Shown piece after piece: positions 25,249-33,497 of a stretch of DNA of 64,000 nucleotides. A model generated the notes under the pieces. The model worked only from the letters and a program-made list of their open reading frames with translations, was not told where the DNA came from and made no database searches. This DNA is from Polynucleobacter sp. UB-Tiil-W10 (GTDB lineage Bacteria; Pseudomonadota; Gammaproteobacteria; Burkholderiales; Burkholderiaceae): positions 62,001 to 126,000 of the forward strand of contig NZ_JACVPZ010000001.1 of the NCBI RefSeq assembly GCF_018881605.1. Reading direction: 5' to 3'. The position numbers and the translations under genes are program-made. How positions within the stretch are numbered: the first letter of the stretch is position 1; the number at the start of each line of letters is the position of its first letter.

Positions 25249-26145
25249 CTATAAATCCAATGTTCTTAAGCTAAGAAAAGATCTTGCCTGACCTGTAATG
25301 GGGTCTTGAAAAGCAATTTCTTTAGCCAATAACTGCAAGCATTTTGAAGTGTCAAGGTCATATTCTTGATATGGCGTCAAAACAGGGTAAATCTGGTCAT
25401 GCTTGATTGGTGCGCCCAATGCATTGAGATGGCAGCGGAGTTGATGTTTTTTGCCGCTACCAGGGGTCAAGCGATATTTAGCCCAGGGCTTATTTTCTTG
25501 TATAAGCTCAATAAGCGTATCTGAGTTTGGCTCACCCTCCACTTCTTGCATCTGTAGAAAGTGTTCTGATTCCTGTAAACGGCTTTGATAAGTCATTGGC
25601 AATCTCTTAGATAAGGCCTCTGAAAAAGGAGCTATCGCTTCGTAGACTTTTTTCACTACCCTATCTCTAAAGAGATTTTGATAGAGGGCACGCTCATTTG
25701 GATTGATTGAGAAAATTACCAGTCCTGCAGTATCTCGATCAATGCGATGAAGGGGGCTTAATGTTTGTATGCCTGTTGTTTTCTTTAGTCGATTGAGTAA
25801 GGTTTGATGCAGGTAAAGCCCACTTGGAGTCACTGGCAAAAAATGGGGTTTGTCCGCAACTAGGATATGTTCGTCTTGAAAGAGGATCTGCTCTTTAAAT
25901 GGGATATCTGGTTCGCGAGCCAACCTCCTGAAATACAGCAGATGGGTATTGGGTTGATAGGGGTCACCCGCTTCAAGGGGCTTGCCCTCAATATCCAGGA
26001 TGAGCCCTTCGTTAAAACGTTGCTCCCACTCACCTACTTTAATATGGGGAAATTGCGCAACGAAAAAAGACAGCAAATTAAAATGGGCTTGATCGGCAGG
26101 TAAATACACCCGCGATGCTGAAACTCCTTCTGAATTAACTTGCAT
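25249..26145 (-). CDS. RluA-family pseudouridine synthase
   Basis: 298 residues. The catalytic motif is H-R-I-D136-R-D-T-A-G-L-V. The N-terminal part (about 1-80) is an S4-like region with F-N-E-G-L-I-L-D, and the C-terminal G-S-G-K-K-H-Q-L-R-C-H matches the RluA/TruC group. The preference (rRNA or tRNA) is not readable from sequence; the closest pattern is the RluA-like family annotated as pseudouridylate synthase. Single gene, with no close neighbours on either side. Confidence 0.85.
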   Translation of the reverse strand: MQVNSEGVSASRVYLPADQAHFNLLSFFVAQFPHIKVGEWEQRFNEGLILDIEGKPLEAGDPYQPNTHLLYFRRLAREPDIPFKEQILFQDEHILVADKPHFLPVTPSGLYLHQTLLNRLKKTTGIQTLSPLHRIDRDTAGLVIFSINPNERALYQNLFRDRVVKKVYEAIAPFSEALSKRLPMTYQSRLQESEHFLQMQEVEGEPNSDTLIELIQENKPWAKYRLTPGSGKKHQLRCHLNALGAPIKHDQIYPVLTPYQEYDLDTSKCLQLLAKEIAFQDPITGQARSFLSLRTLDL

Positions 26146-26218
26146 ATTGATAGCGCTCCATAGATTGGAGTCTGCTATTTTATGCCCTTCTTGATGCGCT
26201 TCTTTATGTTCTTATTAT

Positions 26219-27007
26219 TTACTTGGCTTGACCAAATACAGGGTCGCGCTTTTCTAGGAAAGCAGTAATTCCTTCGCGGTAATCACTTCCCATATAAACA
26301 TTCTTCCGCAAAGACTGTAGGTGTTCAAAAACTGCTGGATTCATGACAGCAGCATCTGATAGCATTTGCGCCTGGGCTTTAAGCACTGAGTTAGCCTGCG
26401 GTGAACGCGAGGCAATTGTTCTAGCCATTTGGTAGGTTTTTTGCTCCAGCTCACCAGAAACATATAGGTGATTGAGAATACCGATCTGTAATGCGCGATC
26501 TGCACCAATAGGGTCAGCAGTCAGGAACATTTCTTTCACCACGTTTAGCGGCATACGGGACATGAAATGCAATATTCCACTAGCGGTGTAAGGAAGGCCA
26601 AGTTTTGCCGGTGTAATCGCAAAAGTTGAATCGTGATCGCCAATCGCAATATCGCAACTCATGATCAAATCCGTAGAAGCGCCCCACACCGAGCCATCTA
26701 CCATAGCGATTACTGGTGCTCTAAAGGCTCTGATAGATTGAAGTAAAACCATGACAGGGTCATCTGCGGGCAAGGGATCGCGCTCTGATCTAGGCAATTC
26801 CATCACATCATGGCCCGCAGACCAGACTTTATTTTTCTTGTCGGCACGCAAAACCAATACGCGTACATCCTGCTTACCGAACTCTTCCAAGGCATGATGC
26901 ATTTCTTCGATTAAGCATTCACTTAATGCATTACGCTTTTCATAATGATTAAAGCGTATTGTGGCAATCAAATCTGCCTGTTCAGTTTTAATGTATTGAT
27001 AACTCAA
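26219..27007 (-). CDS. scpB: Methylmalonyl-CoA decarboxylase-like crotonase
   Basis: 262 residues from the TTG at 27007, matching the length and start (x-S-Y-Q-Y) of E. coli YgfG/ScpB methylmalonyl-CoA decarboxylase. Conserved motifs are S-A-G-H-D-V-M-E-L-P (oxyanion region), G-S-V-W-G-A and I-T-P-A-K-L-G-L-P-Y. The enzyme would convert methylmalonyl-CoA to propionyl-CoA. It is the last gene of the PHA depolymerase unit, suggesting a link to odd-chain PHA or propionyl-CoA balance. Note that the symbol collides with the condensin subunit gene at 50579. Confidence 0.8.
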   Translation of the reverse strand: MSYQYIKTEQADLIATIRFNHYEKRNALSECLIEEMHHALEEFGKQDVRVLVLRADKKNKVWSAGHDVMELPRSERDPLPADDPVMVLLQSIRAFRAPVIAMVDGSVWGASTDLIMSCDIAIGDHDSTFAITPAKLGLPYTASGILHFMSRMPLNVVKEMFLTADPIGADRALQIGILNHLYVSGELEQKTYQMARTIASRSPQANSVLKAQAQMLSDAAVMNPAVFEHLQSLRKNVYMGSDYREGITAFLEKRDPVFGQAK

Positions 27008-27048
27008 AGCGCTGTCTCTTTTTTTTAATATTATTTGATTTCTGCGTA

Positions 27049-27264
27049 TCAAGCTGCAATCAAAATATCGCCTAACTCCATCTTCTCCCACCAAATGAAT
27101 GGTAAAAGATAGACTGAATCACCGGCCTCTTGGATGATCTCTAGTGCGCCATCATTGGTTTTATTGGCCTGATATTTACCAGGATTAAGGGGTTTGCAGC
27201 CATTATCCGTACCGTCGTTGCAGCGCATTCTGGCAATAATATTTCGAGTGATATAGATGACCAT
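27049..27264 (-). CDS. Small hypothetical protein, 71 aa
   Basis: Unrecognised. The ATG at 27264 is fixed by a strong AGGGGGA ribosome binding site; a longer reading from 27342 overlaps phaZ without one. Two cysteines (C-N-D-G-T-D-N-G-C) could pair. The sequence is compact and mixed, with Y-L-L-P-F-I-W-W-E-K near the end. It sits between phaZ (13 bp) and the methylmalonyl-CoA decarboxylase-like gene (about 41 bp), so it is part of the operon. Confidence 0.7.
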   Translation of the reverse strand: MVIYITRNIIARMRCNDGTDNGCKPLNPGKYQANKTNDGALEIIQEAGDSVYLLPFIWWEKMELGDILIAA

Positions 27265-27277
27265 AATTCCCCCTGAT

Positions 27278-28495
27278 TTAAAGTGCTGACTGAATGTGGT
27301 TACGTACCACTGGATAAATCTGACTTTCCCAGCGCTTGCCATTAAATACCCCGTAATGACCGACGCCCGCTTGCAAATGATGGGATTTTTTGTATCCCGG
27401 TAAGCCGGCGCAGAGATCTTGCGCTGCTAAGGTTTGACCTATGCCACAGATATCATCTCGCTCACCTTCTACTGTGAGTAAAAAAGTTTTTTTAATTAAT
27501 TTTGGGTTGACCGGTCTGCCTTTATAGGTCAACGTTCCCATGGCTAGATCACGATCCATGAATACTTTTTTGATGGTCTCCAAGTAAAAAGGTCCCGACA
27601 AATCCATAATGGCAAAGTACTCTTCGTAGAAATCATGGATGACATCCGCTTTTTCATCTTCACCATTCACGCGATATTCATAAAGCTTTCTAAATGATTC
27701 TGCGTGGCGATCGGGATTCATACTCATGAACGCCATGAGTTGCAAGAAGCCTGGGTAAACTTTACGCCCGGCACCATTGAACTGCTTAGGAATGATGCCG
27801 ATGAGCTTTTCTTCAAACCAAGACATCGGCTTGCTAGTAGCCAACTCATTCACTTTAGTTGGATTTTGACTCACATCGATTGGACCTGCCATCAATGTCA
27901 AACTTGCTGGAACATAAGGACTTTTGTCCTCGGACATGATGGCTGTGGCAGCCAAGCAGGCTATAGTTGGTTGGCATACAGCCATCAAGTGAGTCTGCGG
28001 TCCAATCACTTGCAGAAAATTAATGATGTGCTCAACATAAGAATCAAAGTCAAAGTCACCACAACTTAAAGGAATATCGCGAATGTTTAACCAATCGGTT
28101 ACATAGACTTCATGATCCGTTAATAAGGTTTTGATGGTGCCAGCTAACAAAGTTGCAAAGTGCCCTGACATCGGTGCTACCAAAAGAATTTTGGGTTGCC
28201 CAGAAATACCAGGCTTTGAGAACCTTACTAAATTACAAAAATGGGTTGAGTAGATCAACTCCTCTGCTATAGGCTGCTCAACACCAAATGAATCAATGAT
28301 GGAGTCAATCTTAAAATCAGGCCTAGTGTGTGTAAATCCTAGCAACGAAATTTGCTCATAATGCGCAGCTAAACGCTGCATCGGGTTCAGTGCAAAATTC
28401 CCAAACCAATTATTCGAAACGCATTCTGACGCTTTTGCAAAGAGCCGCACAGGGTTATGCAAATTCGCAAAGGTTTGATAGGCCTTGTACATCAT
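27278..28495 (-). CDS. phaZ: Intracellular polyhydroxyalkanoate depolymerase
   Basis: 405 residues of the PHB_depo_C alpha/beta-hydrolase family. The lipase-box-like nucleophile is Cys174 in M-A-V-C174-Q-P, in the place of the catalytic Cys of Ralstonia PhaZa1. G-E-R-D-D-I-C-G-I-G and the C-terminal H-Y-G-V-F-N-G-K-R-W carry the acid and histidine. It degrades intracellular PHB granules. It overlaps the 112-aa gene by 4 bp (ATGA), so translation is coupled. Confidence 0.92.
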   Translation of the reverse strand: MMYKAYQTFANLHNPVRLFAKASECVSNNWFGNFALNPMQRLAAHYEQISLLGFTHTRPDFKIDSIIDSFGVEQPIAEELIYSTHFCNLVRFSKPGISGQPKILLVAPMSGHFATLLAGTIKTLLTDHEVYVTDWLNIRDIPLSCGDFDFDSYVEHIINFLQVIGPQTHLMAVCQPTIACLAATAIMSEDKSPYVPASLTLMAGPIDVSQNPTKVNELATSKPMSWFEEKLIGIIPKQFNGAGRKVYPGFLQLMAFMSMNPDRHAESFRKLYEYRVNGEDEKADVIHDFYEEYFAIMDLSGPFYLETIKKVFMDRDLAMGTLTYKGRPVNPKLIKKTFLLTVEGERDDICGIGQTLAAQDLCAGLPGYKKSHHLQAGVGHYGVFNGKRWESQIYPVVRNHIQSAL

Positions 28496-28830
28496 TTATG
28501 GGCACCGCTTTCTATATGACGCAATGCTCGTTCTGTGGTTTTGAGGGCAGGATCAAATACCCTACTCAAAGACACATCATTGGCAATGATGGCTGCGGTT
28601 TGCGCTGCTCGCGCTGCAACGATCGATAAATTGACGAAGCCAGCAACATTAAAAGTTTTGAGAAGATCAGGCAGTTCTTCATCACCTGAAGCAACTTCAC
28701 CCGCCTCTATTTTTTGATAGAGCTCACGATAGTAACTTTTCATACTGTCGAGCTCTTCAGCAATAGTCATAATCCGCTGAAACAAGACGGCAAAGTCAGA
28801 TGCCAGCGGATTATTCTTGATTACTTCCAT
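28492..28830 (-). CDS. Hypothetical helical protein, 112 aa, coupled to phaZ
   Basis: Unrecognised. The product is mostly helical with an Ala-rich amphipathic stretch (A-A-R-A-A-Q-T-A-A-I-I-A-N-D) near residues 75-90. It overlaps the cupin gene end by 10 bp and the phaZ start by 4 bp. The amphipathic helix and the coupling suggest, but do not show, a granule-associated (phasin-like) or depolymerase-partner role. Confidence 0.7.
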   Translation of the reverse strand: MEVIKNNPLASDFAVLFQRIMTIAEELDSMKSYYRELYQKIEAGEVASGDEELPDLLKTFNVAGFVNLSIVAARAAQTAAIIANDVSLSRVFDPALKTTERALRHIESGAHK

Positions 28831-29258
28831 GGAGTCACCCCAGGAACTTCGGCGGGACCTACGGACACTGGAACCGTACCAAAGTCGGCCGGGCCAACAA
28901 TCTCGAGATACTCCATATCTGGCGAATAGTCGAAAAGGAAATGGGTAATGCCAGGCATTTGGTGCACTACATCACCCGCCTCGACCAGAGTAACCTTGCC
29001 CTCATACATAAACTTAGCCCAGCCCTTAGTCATGATGACGATCTGAAATTCTGCTACGTGATAGTGCCAACCGGTGCCATTCTCTGGAGGCTTATTCGCT
29101 TTTACGAGATGGGCGATGACCTTACCCTTGGTGGCCTTAGCCACACCTAAATCGCGGTAGAGGAAAAAGTCTCTCAGACCACCCGGCAAAAATTGAGTGT
29201 CAGCTTGTTTTACGTGGGAAAACTCGGTATCACTTTTAAATGTCACAGGTGCGTTCAT
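28821..29258 (-). CDS. Cupin domain-containing protein
   Basis: 145 residues, one double-stranded beta-helix. Metal-binding motif 1 is G-T-G-W-H-Y-H-V-A-E-F-Q (His-x-His, Glu), and motif 2 falls in G-D-V-V-H-Q-M-P-G-I-T-H. Likely a small cytoplasmic cupin dioxygenase, isomerase or sensor; ligand unknown. It follows the GST gene by 2 bp. Confidence 0.85.
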   Translation of the reverse strand: MNAPVTFKSDTEFSHVKQADTQFLPGGLRDFFLYRDLGVAKATKGKVIAHLVKANKPPENGTGWHYHVAEFQIVIMTKGWAKFMYEGKVTLVEAGDVVHQMPGITHFLFDYSPDMEYLEIVGPADFGTVPVSVGPAEVPGVTPWK

Positions 29259-29260
29259 TT

Positions 29261-29920
29261 TTAAAACTCCACTTCAAGTTCTTCGATGTCATCGGGTTCT
29301 TCAAGGGCGCCCATCACCCACTCCTTCATCTCCGGCATCGCCATGATGTGCGCGCAGTAATCCTTGCTCGCTTTGTCCAGTTCGACGTGATACGTTAGGA
29401 ATCTTGTAACAACTGGCGCAAACATCGCATCAGCTAAGGTGGGCTCCTTACCAAACAAGAAAGGACCGCCATATGTTTTTAAACAGTCTTGCCAAATTAC
29501 CAATATGCGATTGATATCAATCTGGGCTTTTGACCAAACCTTAAAAGATTCAAACTTCGCCTTGACATTCATCGGCAAAGAAGCTCGCAGAGCAGAGAAT
29601 CCCGAATGCATCTCACCGCAAATAGAGCGGCAATAGGCTCTAGCGACCGGATCGCTGGGCAAAAGATGTGCTTTAGGGTTTAATTCATTTAAATACTCAC
29701 CAATCGCCATCGTGTCCCATACTTTGCAACCATCATGGTCCAATCTAGGAACCAAAATAGATGGGGAGAGCAATAAGAGCTCGGCGCGGTTATCTACATC
29801 ATCTGGGTTTACTTGCACCTCCTGAAAAGGCAGGCCTGATAACTTCAGCATCAGCCAGCCACGCAAGGACCATGAAGAGTAATTCTTGCTGCTAATCGTC
29901 AGGGTGGTTTGCTTTGGCAT
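29261..29920 (-). CDS. Glutathione S-transferase family protein
   Basis: 219 residues. N-terminal thioredoxin-fold half with S-S-K-N-Y-S-S-W-S-L-R-G-W, where the Ser/Tyr region binds glutathione, then V-P-R-L-D-H-D-G and W-D-T-M-A-I-G-E-Y-L (the cis-Pro and S/T-x-A-I contact elements). C-terminal all-helical half is P-T-L-A-D-A-M-F-A-P. Typical bacterial GST length. First gene of the five-plus-gene unit running to the crotonase at 26219. Confidence 0.88.
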   Translation of the reverse strand: MPKQTTLTISSKNYSSWSLRGWLMLKLSGLPFQEVQVNPDDVDNRAELLLLSPSILVPRLDHDGCKVWDTMAIGEYLNELNPKAHLLPSDPVARAYCRSICGEMHSGFSALRASLPMNVKAKFESFKVWSKAQIDINRILVIWQDCLKTYGGPFLFGKEPTLADAMFAPVVTRFLTYHVELDKASKDYCAHIMAMPEMKEWVMGALEEPDDIEELEVEF

Positions 29921-30033
29921 ATGCGCTTTCTGATGAGGTACAACTACAACTTATTCCCCCTGAAATACCCCCAACCGGCGAAATGCCCTGTTTTTGACGG
30001 GTTTTACCCAAATCTGGGCATTTAGCACATTTA

Positions 30034-30050
30034 CGCACCCATCTTGTGCG
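30034..30050 (+). promoter_or_regulatory. CGCAC-N7-GTGCG imperfect palindrome upstream of the transglutaminase operon
   Basis: Five-base arms separated by seven bases, a spacing and core (GCAC...GTGC) equal to NtrC sites. A third GTGCG occurs at 30061-30065. It lies 44-60 bp upstream of the first ATG. No convincing sigma-54 -24/-12 element was seen, so NtrC control is only a suggestion. Confidence 0.45.
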
Positions 30051-30093
30051 CCTTATTTCGGTGCGAAATCGTCTTAATCATAGACTTTGAGTC

Positions 30094-33000
30094 ATGTCTA
30101 TACACGCCGCCCTCCACCACGTCACCGAATACATTTATGACCGTCCAGTGAAGCTGGGACCACAGGTAATTCGCCTGCGACCCGCGCCCCATTGCCGCAG
30201 TCATATTCTGTCCTACTCATTAAAAATTGAGCCTGAAGGTCACTTCATCAATTGGCAACAAGACCCGTTCTCGAACTACCAGGCCCGTTTAGTTTTTCCT
30301 GAAAAAACAACGCGCTTCAAAGTCACGGTTGACCTTGTCACAGAGATGGCGGTCTACAACCCGTTCGATTTCTTTCTAGAACCCGATGCAGAAGAGTACC
30401 CCTTCACGTATAGCCAAGATCTTAAAAAAGAATTACGTCCTTACATAGGTAAAAAGCGAAACGATGGCATCAATAGGTATTTCAAGACCATTGATCGCAG
30501 CAAAATGCGCACGATTGATTTTTTGGTTGCCCTCAATCAAAAAGTTCATCAAGATATTGCCTATACCATTCGTATGGAGCCTGGAGTACAAACTCCAGAA
30601 GAAACACTCAAACTGCGTAGTGGCTCATGTCGTGATTCTGCATGGCTCATGGTTAACTTGCTCCGTCTTTGCGGATTGGCATCTCGCTTTGTTTCCGGTT
30701 ACCTCATTCAGTTAAAGCCCGATGTCAAAGCGCTTGATGGACCAAGCGGAACTGAAGTGGATTTCACAGATCTGCATGCCTGGTGTGAGGTGTATTTACC
30801 AGGTGCAGGCTGGATTGGCTTAGACCCCACTTCCGGTCTCTTTGCAGGTGAAGGTCATATCCCAGTAGCCTGTACACCCGAGCCCTCAGGCGCTGCGCCA
30901 ATTGAGGGTGGTGTTGATGAATGTGAAGTGCAGTTTGCTCACACCATGGAAGTGACTCGCATCTATGAGGCCCCCAGAGTCACCAAACCCTACACTGAAG
31001 AACAATGGCAAGACATTGTTGAGCTAGGTCATAAGGTTGACAAGAAACTGGTTGCAGGTGATGTGCGACTAACCATGGGTGGCGAGCCAACCTTTGTCTC
31101 GATCAATGGACGTGATGAACGCGAGTGGAATGTAGATGCATTAGGGCCCACTAAACGCGCCTATGCAATCACCTTAGTTGATAAGCTCCGTCAAGAATAT
31201 GGCGATGGTGGTTTCTTGCATTTTGGTCAAGGCAAATGGTACCCAGGTGAACAACTTCCTCGCTGGGCTCTATCTATTTATTGGAGGGCTGATGGTCAGC
31301 CTGTTTGGAAAAACCCAAAATTATTTTCTGATGAACAAACCATTGCCCACTACACCAGCAAAGATGCTGAAAAGTTTGTTTACACCCTTTCGAAAAAATT
31401 AGGCTTAGCCGATCAATTTATCGAACCGGCCTATGAAGATGTTTTTTATTACCTCTGGCGTGAATCCAAGCTCCCAGTCAACGTCGACCCATTCAAATCA
31501 AACTTGGATGATGAGATGGAGCGAACTCGTTTAAAGCGGGTCTTTACTCAGAAATTAGATTCTGTGGTGGGATACGTACTTCCCATTGAAGCGAATGAAG
31601 GCAAAAATTATCTTGATACCGCCTGGAAGACAGGTCCTTGGGAATATCGTGATGATCGCCTCTATCTTTTGCCAGGCGACTCACCAATGGGCTATCGCCT
31701 CCCCTTAGAATCCCTCCCTTGGGTTAGCAAAGCGGATTATCCCTACCTGATTGAGCAAGATCCATTTGCTCCCAGACAGCCATTAAACAGTCATGTATCG
31801 GTTGTTCAACAACAGAAGCCAAGTCAAAAAGAATTTGCAGGTCATGGCAAAACTATTTGGAGTCAGTCTGAAGTTAGGCAGCCAAAACGCCAAGAATCCG
31901 CTGCATGGGTTACTAGAACAGCGATGTGTGTTGAAGCACGCGATCCTATGCGCTCGAACGGACCCAAGGCCGAGAATGAACATGGCGGTAAGTCTGGTGT
32001 GCTGTATGTCTTTATGCCACCACTCGCTCGCCTTGAAGACTATCTCAATTTATTGCAAGCAGTAGAAGCAACTGCTGAAGAGCTTAAGTTCCAAATCGTT
32101 TTAGAGGGCTATCCTCCCCCACGTGACCCTCGCTTAAAGTTGTTACAAGTAACGCCAGATCCTGGTGTGATTGAAGTCAACATTCATCCAGCCCATAACT
32201 GGGGTGAGTTGGTTGAGCATACTGAGTTCTTGTATCAAGCCGCTTTTGAATCTCGTCTTTCTGCTGAAAAATTTATGGCTGATGGCCGTCACACCGGTAC
32301 TGGTGGTGGCAATCACTTTGTGATGGGCGGCGCAACACCGATTGATAGCCCCTTCTTACGAAGACCCGAACTGTTAGCCAGCCTCATTTTGTATTGGCAT
32401 AACCATCCAAGCCTGAGCTACCTATTTAGCGGTATGTTCATTGGCCCAACCAGCCAGGCTCCTAGGGTGGATGAGGCGCGTAATGACCAAATCTACGAAT
32501 TAGAAATTGCGCTCAAGGAGATTCATGAGAATCGCAAGAAGTTTGGTCAAAGCATGCCACCGTGGCTTGTTGATAGAACGCTACGCAATATTTTGATTGA
32601 TGTGACTGGCAACACGCATCGCAGCGAGTTCTGCATTGATAAGATGTATTCACCAGATAGCCAAACTGGTCGGCTAGGCTTACTAGAATTGCGCGCTTTT
32701 GAGATGCCTCCGCATGCGCACATGAGTATTGTTCAGCAATTATTAATTCGCGCCTTAATTGCACGCTTCTGGGACGAGCCTTATAACGCGCCAATGACAC
32801 GTTGGGGAACAGAGCTTCATGATCGTTGTCTCTTGCCTACCTTCATCAAAATGGATTTCGATAATGTCATTGAAGAAATGCAAATGCATGGTTACGACTT
32901 TAAGCCAGAATGGTTTGCGCCTCATTTAGAGTTCCGCTTCCCGCTCATTGGTCAAGTGAAAACCATGGGAACCGAGATTACCTTGCGTAATGCCTTAGAG

Positions 33001-33486
33001 CCATGGCATGTCATGGGCGAAGAAAATGCCGCAGGGGGCACTGCACGCTACGTAGACTCCTCACTTGAGCGTATTGAATTACGTGTCACTGGATTAAATC
33101 AAAGCCGCTACACCATCACCTGCAATGGAGAGCCGTTGCCACTGCAACCAACCGGTGTCGCTGGAGAATATGTGGCAGGCATTCGTTATAAAGCATGGAA
33201 CCCGCCATCTAGTCTGCACCCAAGTATTGGCATACATGTCCCATTGATATTTGATATGGTTGACACTTGGATGAAGCGTTCAGTGGGTGGCTGCCAGTAT
33301 CACGTTGCGCACCCTGGCGGTCGTAACTATGACAACTTCCCCATCAATGCCTATGAGGCTGAAAGCCGTCGGTTATCACGCTTTTTCAGAATGGGTCACA
33401 CCCCAGGAACAATAGAGGGAGTTCAGGCCAATATTGACCTCCCAGCTAGCAGAGAATTTCCATTTACGCTGGATATGCGCCGGTGA
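30094..33486 (+). CDS. Transglutaminase-like domain fused to DUF2126 putative amidoligase
   Basis: 1130 residues. Residues about 1-80 are a Bact_transglu_N domain and 140-260 a transglutaminase-like core with catalytic Cys179 (R-S-G-S-C179-R-D), His228 (D-L-H228-A-W) and Asp244 (G-L-D244-P-T-S-G). From about 330 to the end is DUF2126, a predicted GS-like amidoligase, with G-G-E-P-T-F-V-S and H-T-G-T-G-G-G-N-H as obvious metal/nucleotide-type motifs. No signal peptide, so it is cytoplasmic. It is the first of three genes that lie within 14 bp of each other. By family knowledge it may form or break isopeptide-type bonds; the substrate is unknown. Confidence 0.9.
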   Translation: MSIHAALHHVTEYIYDRPVKLGPQVIRLRPAPHCRSHILSYSLKIEPEGHFINWQQDPFSNYQARLVFPEKTTRFKVTVDLVTEMAVYNPFDFFLEPDAEEYPFTYSQDLKKELRPYIGKKRNDGINRYFKTIDRSKMRTIDFLVALNQKVHQDIAYTIRMEPGVQTPEETLKLRSGSCRDSAWLMVNLLRLCGLASRFVSGYLIQLKPDVKALDGPSGTEVDFTDLHAWCEVYLPGAGWIGLDPTSGLFAGEGHIPVACTPEPSGAAPIEGGVDECEVQFAHTMEVTRIYEAPRVTKPYTEEQWQDIVELGHKVDKKLVAGDVRLTMGGEPTFVSINGRDEREWNVDALGPTKRAYAITLVDKLRQEYGDGGFLHFGQGKWYPGEQLPRWALSIYWRADGQPVWKNPKLFSDEQTIAHYTSKDAEKFVYTLSKKLGLADQFIEPAYEDVFYYLWRESKLPVNVDPFKSNLDDEMERTRLKRVFTQKLDSVVGYVLPIEANEGKNYLDTAWKTGPWEYRDDRLYLLPGDSPMGYRLPLESLPWVSKADYPYLIEQDPFAPRQPLNSHVSVVQQQKPSQKEFAGHGKTIWSQSEVRQPKRQESAAWVTRTAMCVEARDPMRSNGPKAENEHGGKSGVLYVFMPPLARLEDYLNLLQAVEATAEELKFQIVLEGYPPPRDPRLKLLQVTPDPGVIEVNIHPAHNWGELVEHTEFLYQAAFESRLSAEKFMADGRHTGTGGGNHFVMGGATPIDSPFLRRPELLASLILYWHNHPSLSYLFSGMFIGPTSQAPRVDEARNDQIYELEIALKEIHENRKKFGQSMPPWLVDRTLRNILIDVTGNTHRSEFCIDKMYSPDSQTGRLGLLELRAFEMPPHAHMSIVQQLLIRALIARFWDEPYNAPMTRWGTELHDRCLLPTFIKMDFDNVIEEMQMHGYDFKPEWFAPHLEFRFPLIGQVKTMGTEITLRNALEPWHVMGEENAAGGTARYVDSSLERIELRVTGLNQSRYTITCNGEPLPLQPTGVAGEYVAGIRYKAWNPPSSLHPSIGIHVPLIFDMVDTWMKRSVGGCQYHVAHPGGRNYDNFPINAYEAESRRLSRFFRMGHTPGTIEGVQANIDLPASREFPFTLDMRR

Positions 33487-33497
33487 GACAATAGTTT

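Noticed and set aside
30050..30080. Sigma-54 promoter ahead of the transglutaminase gene
   Set aside because: A GG is present but there is no GC pair at the required spacing.
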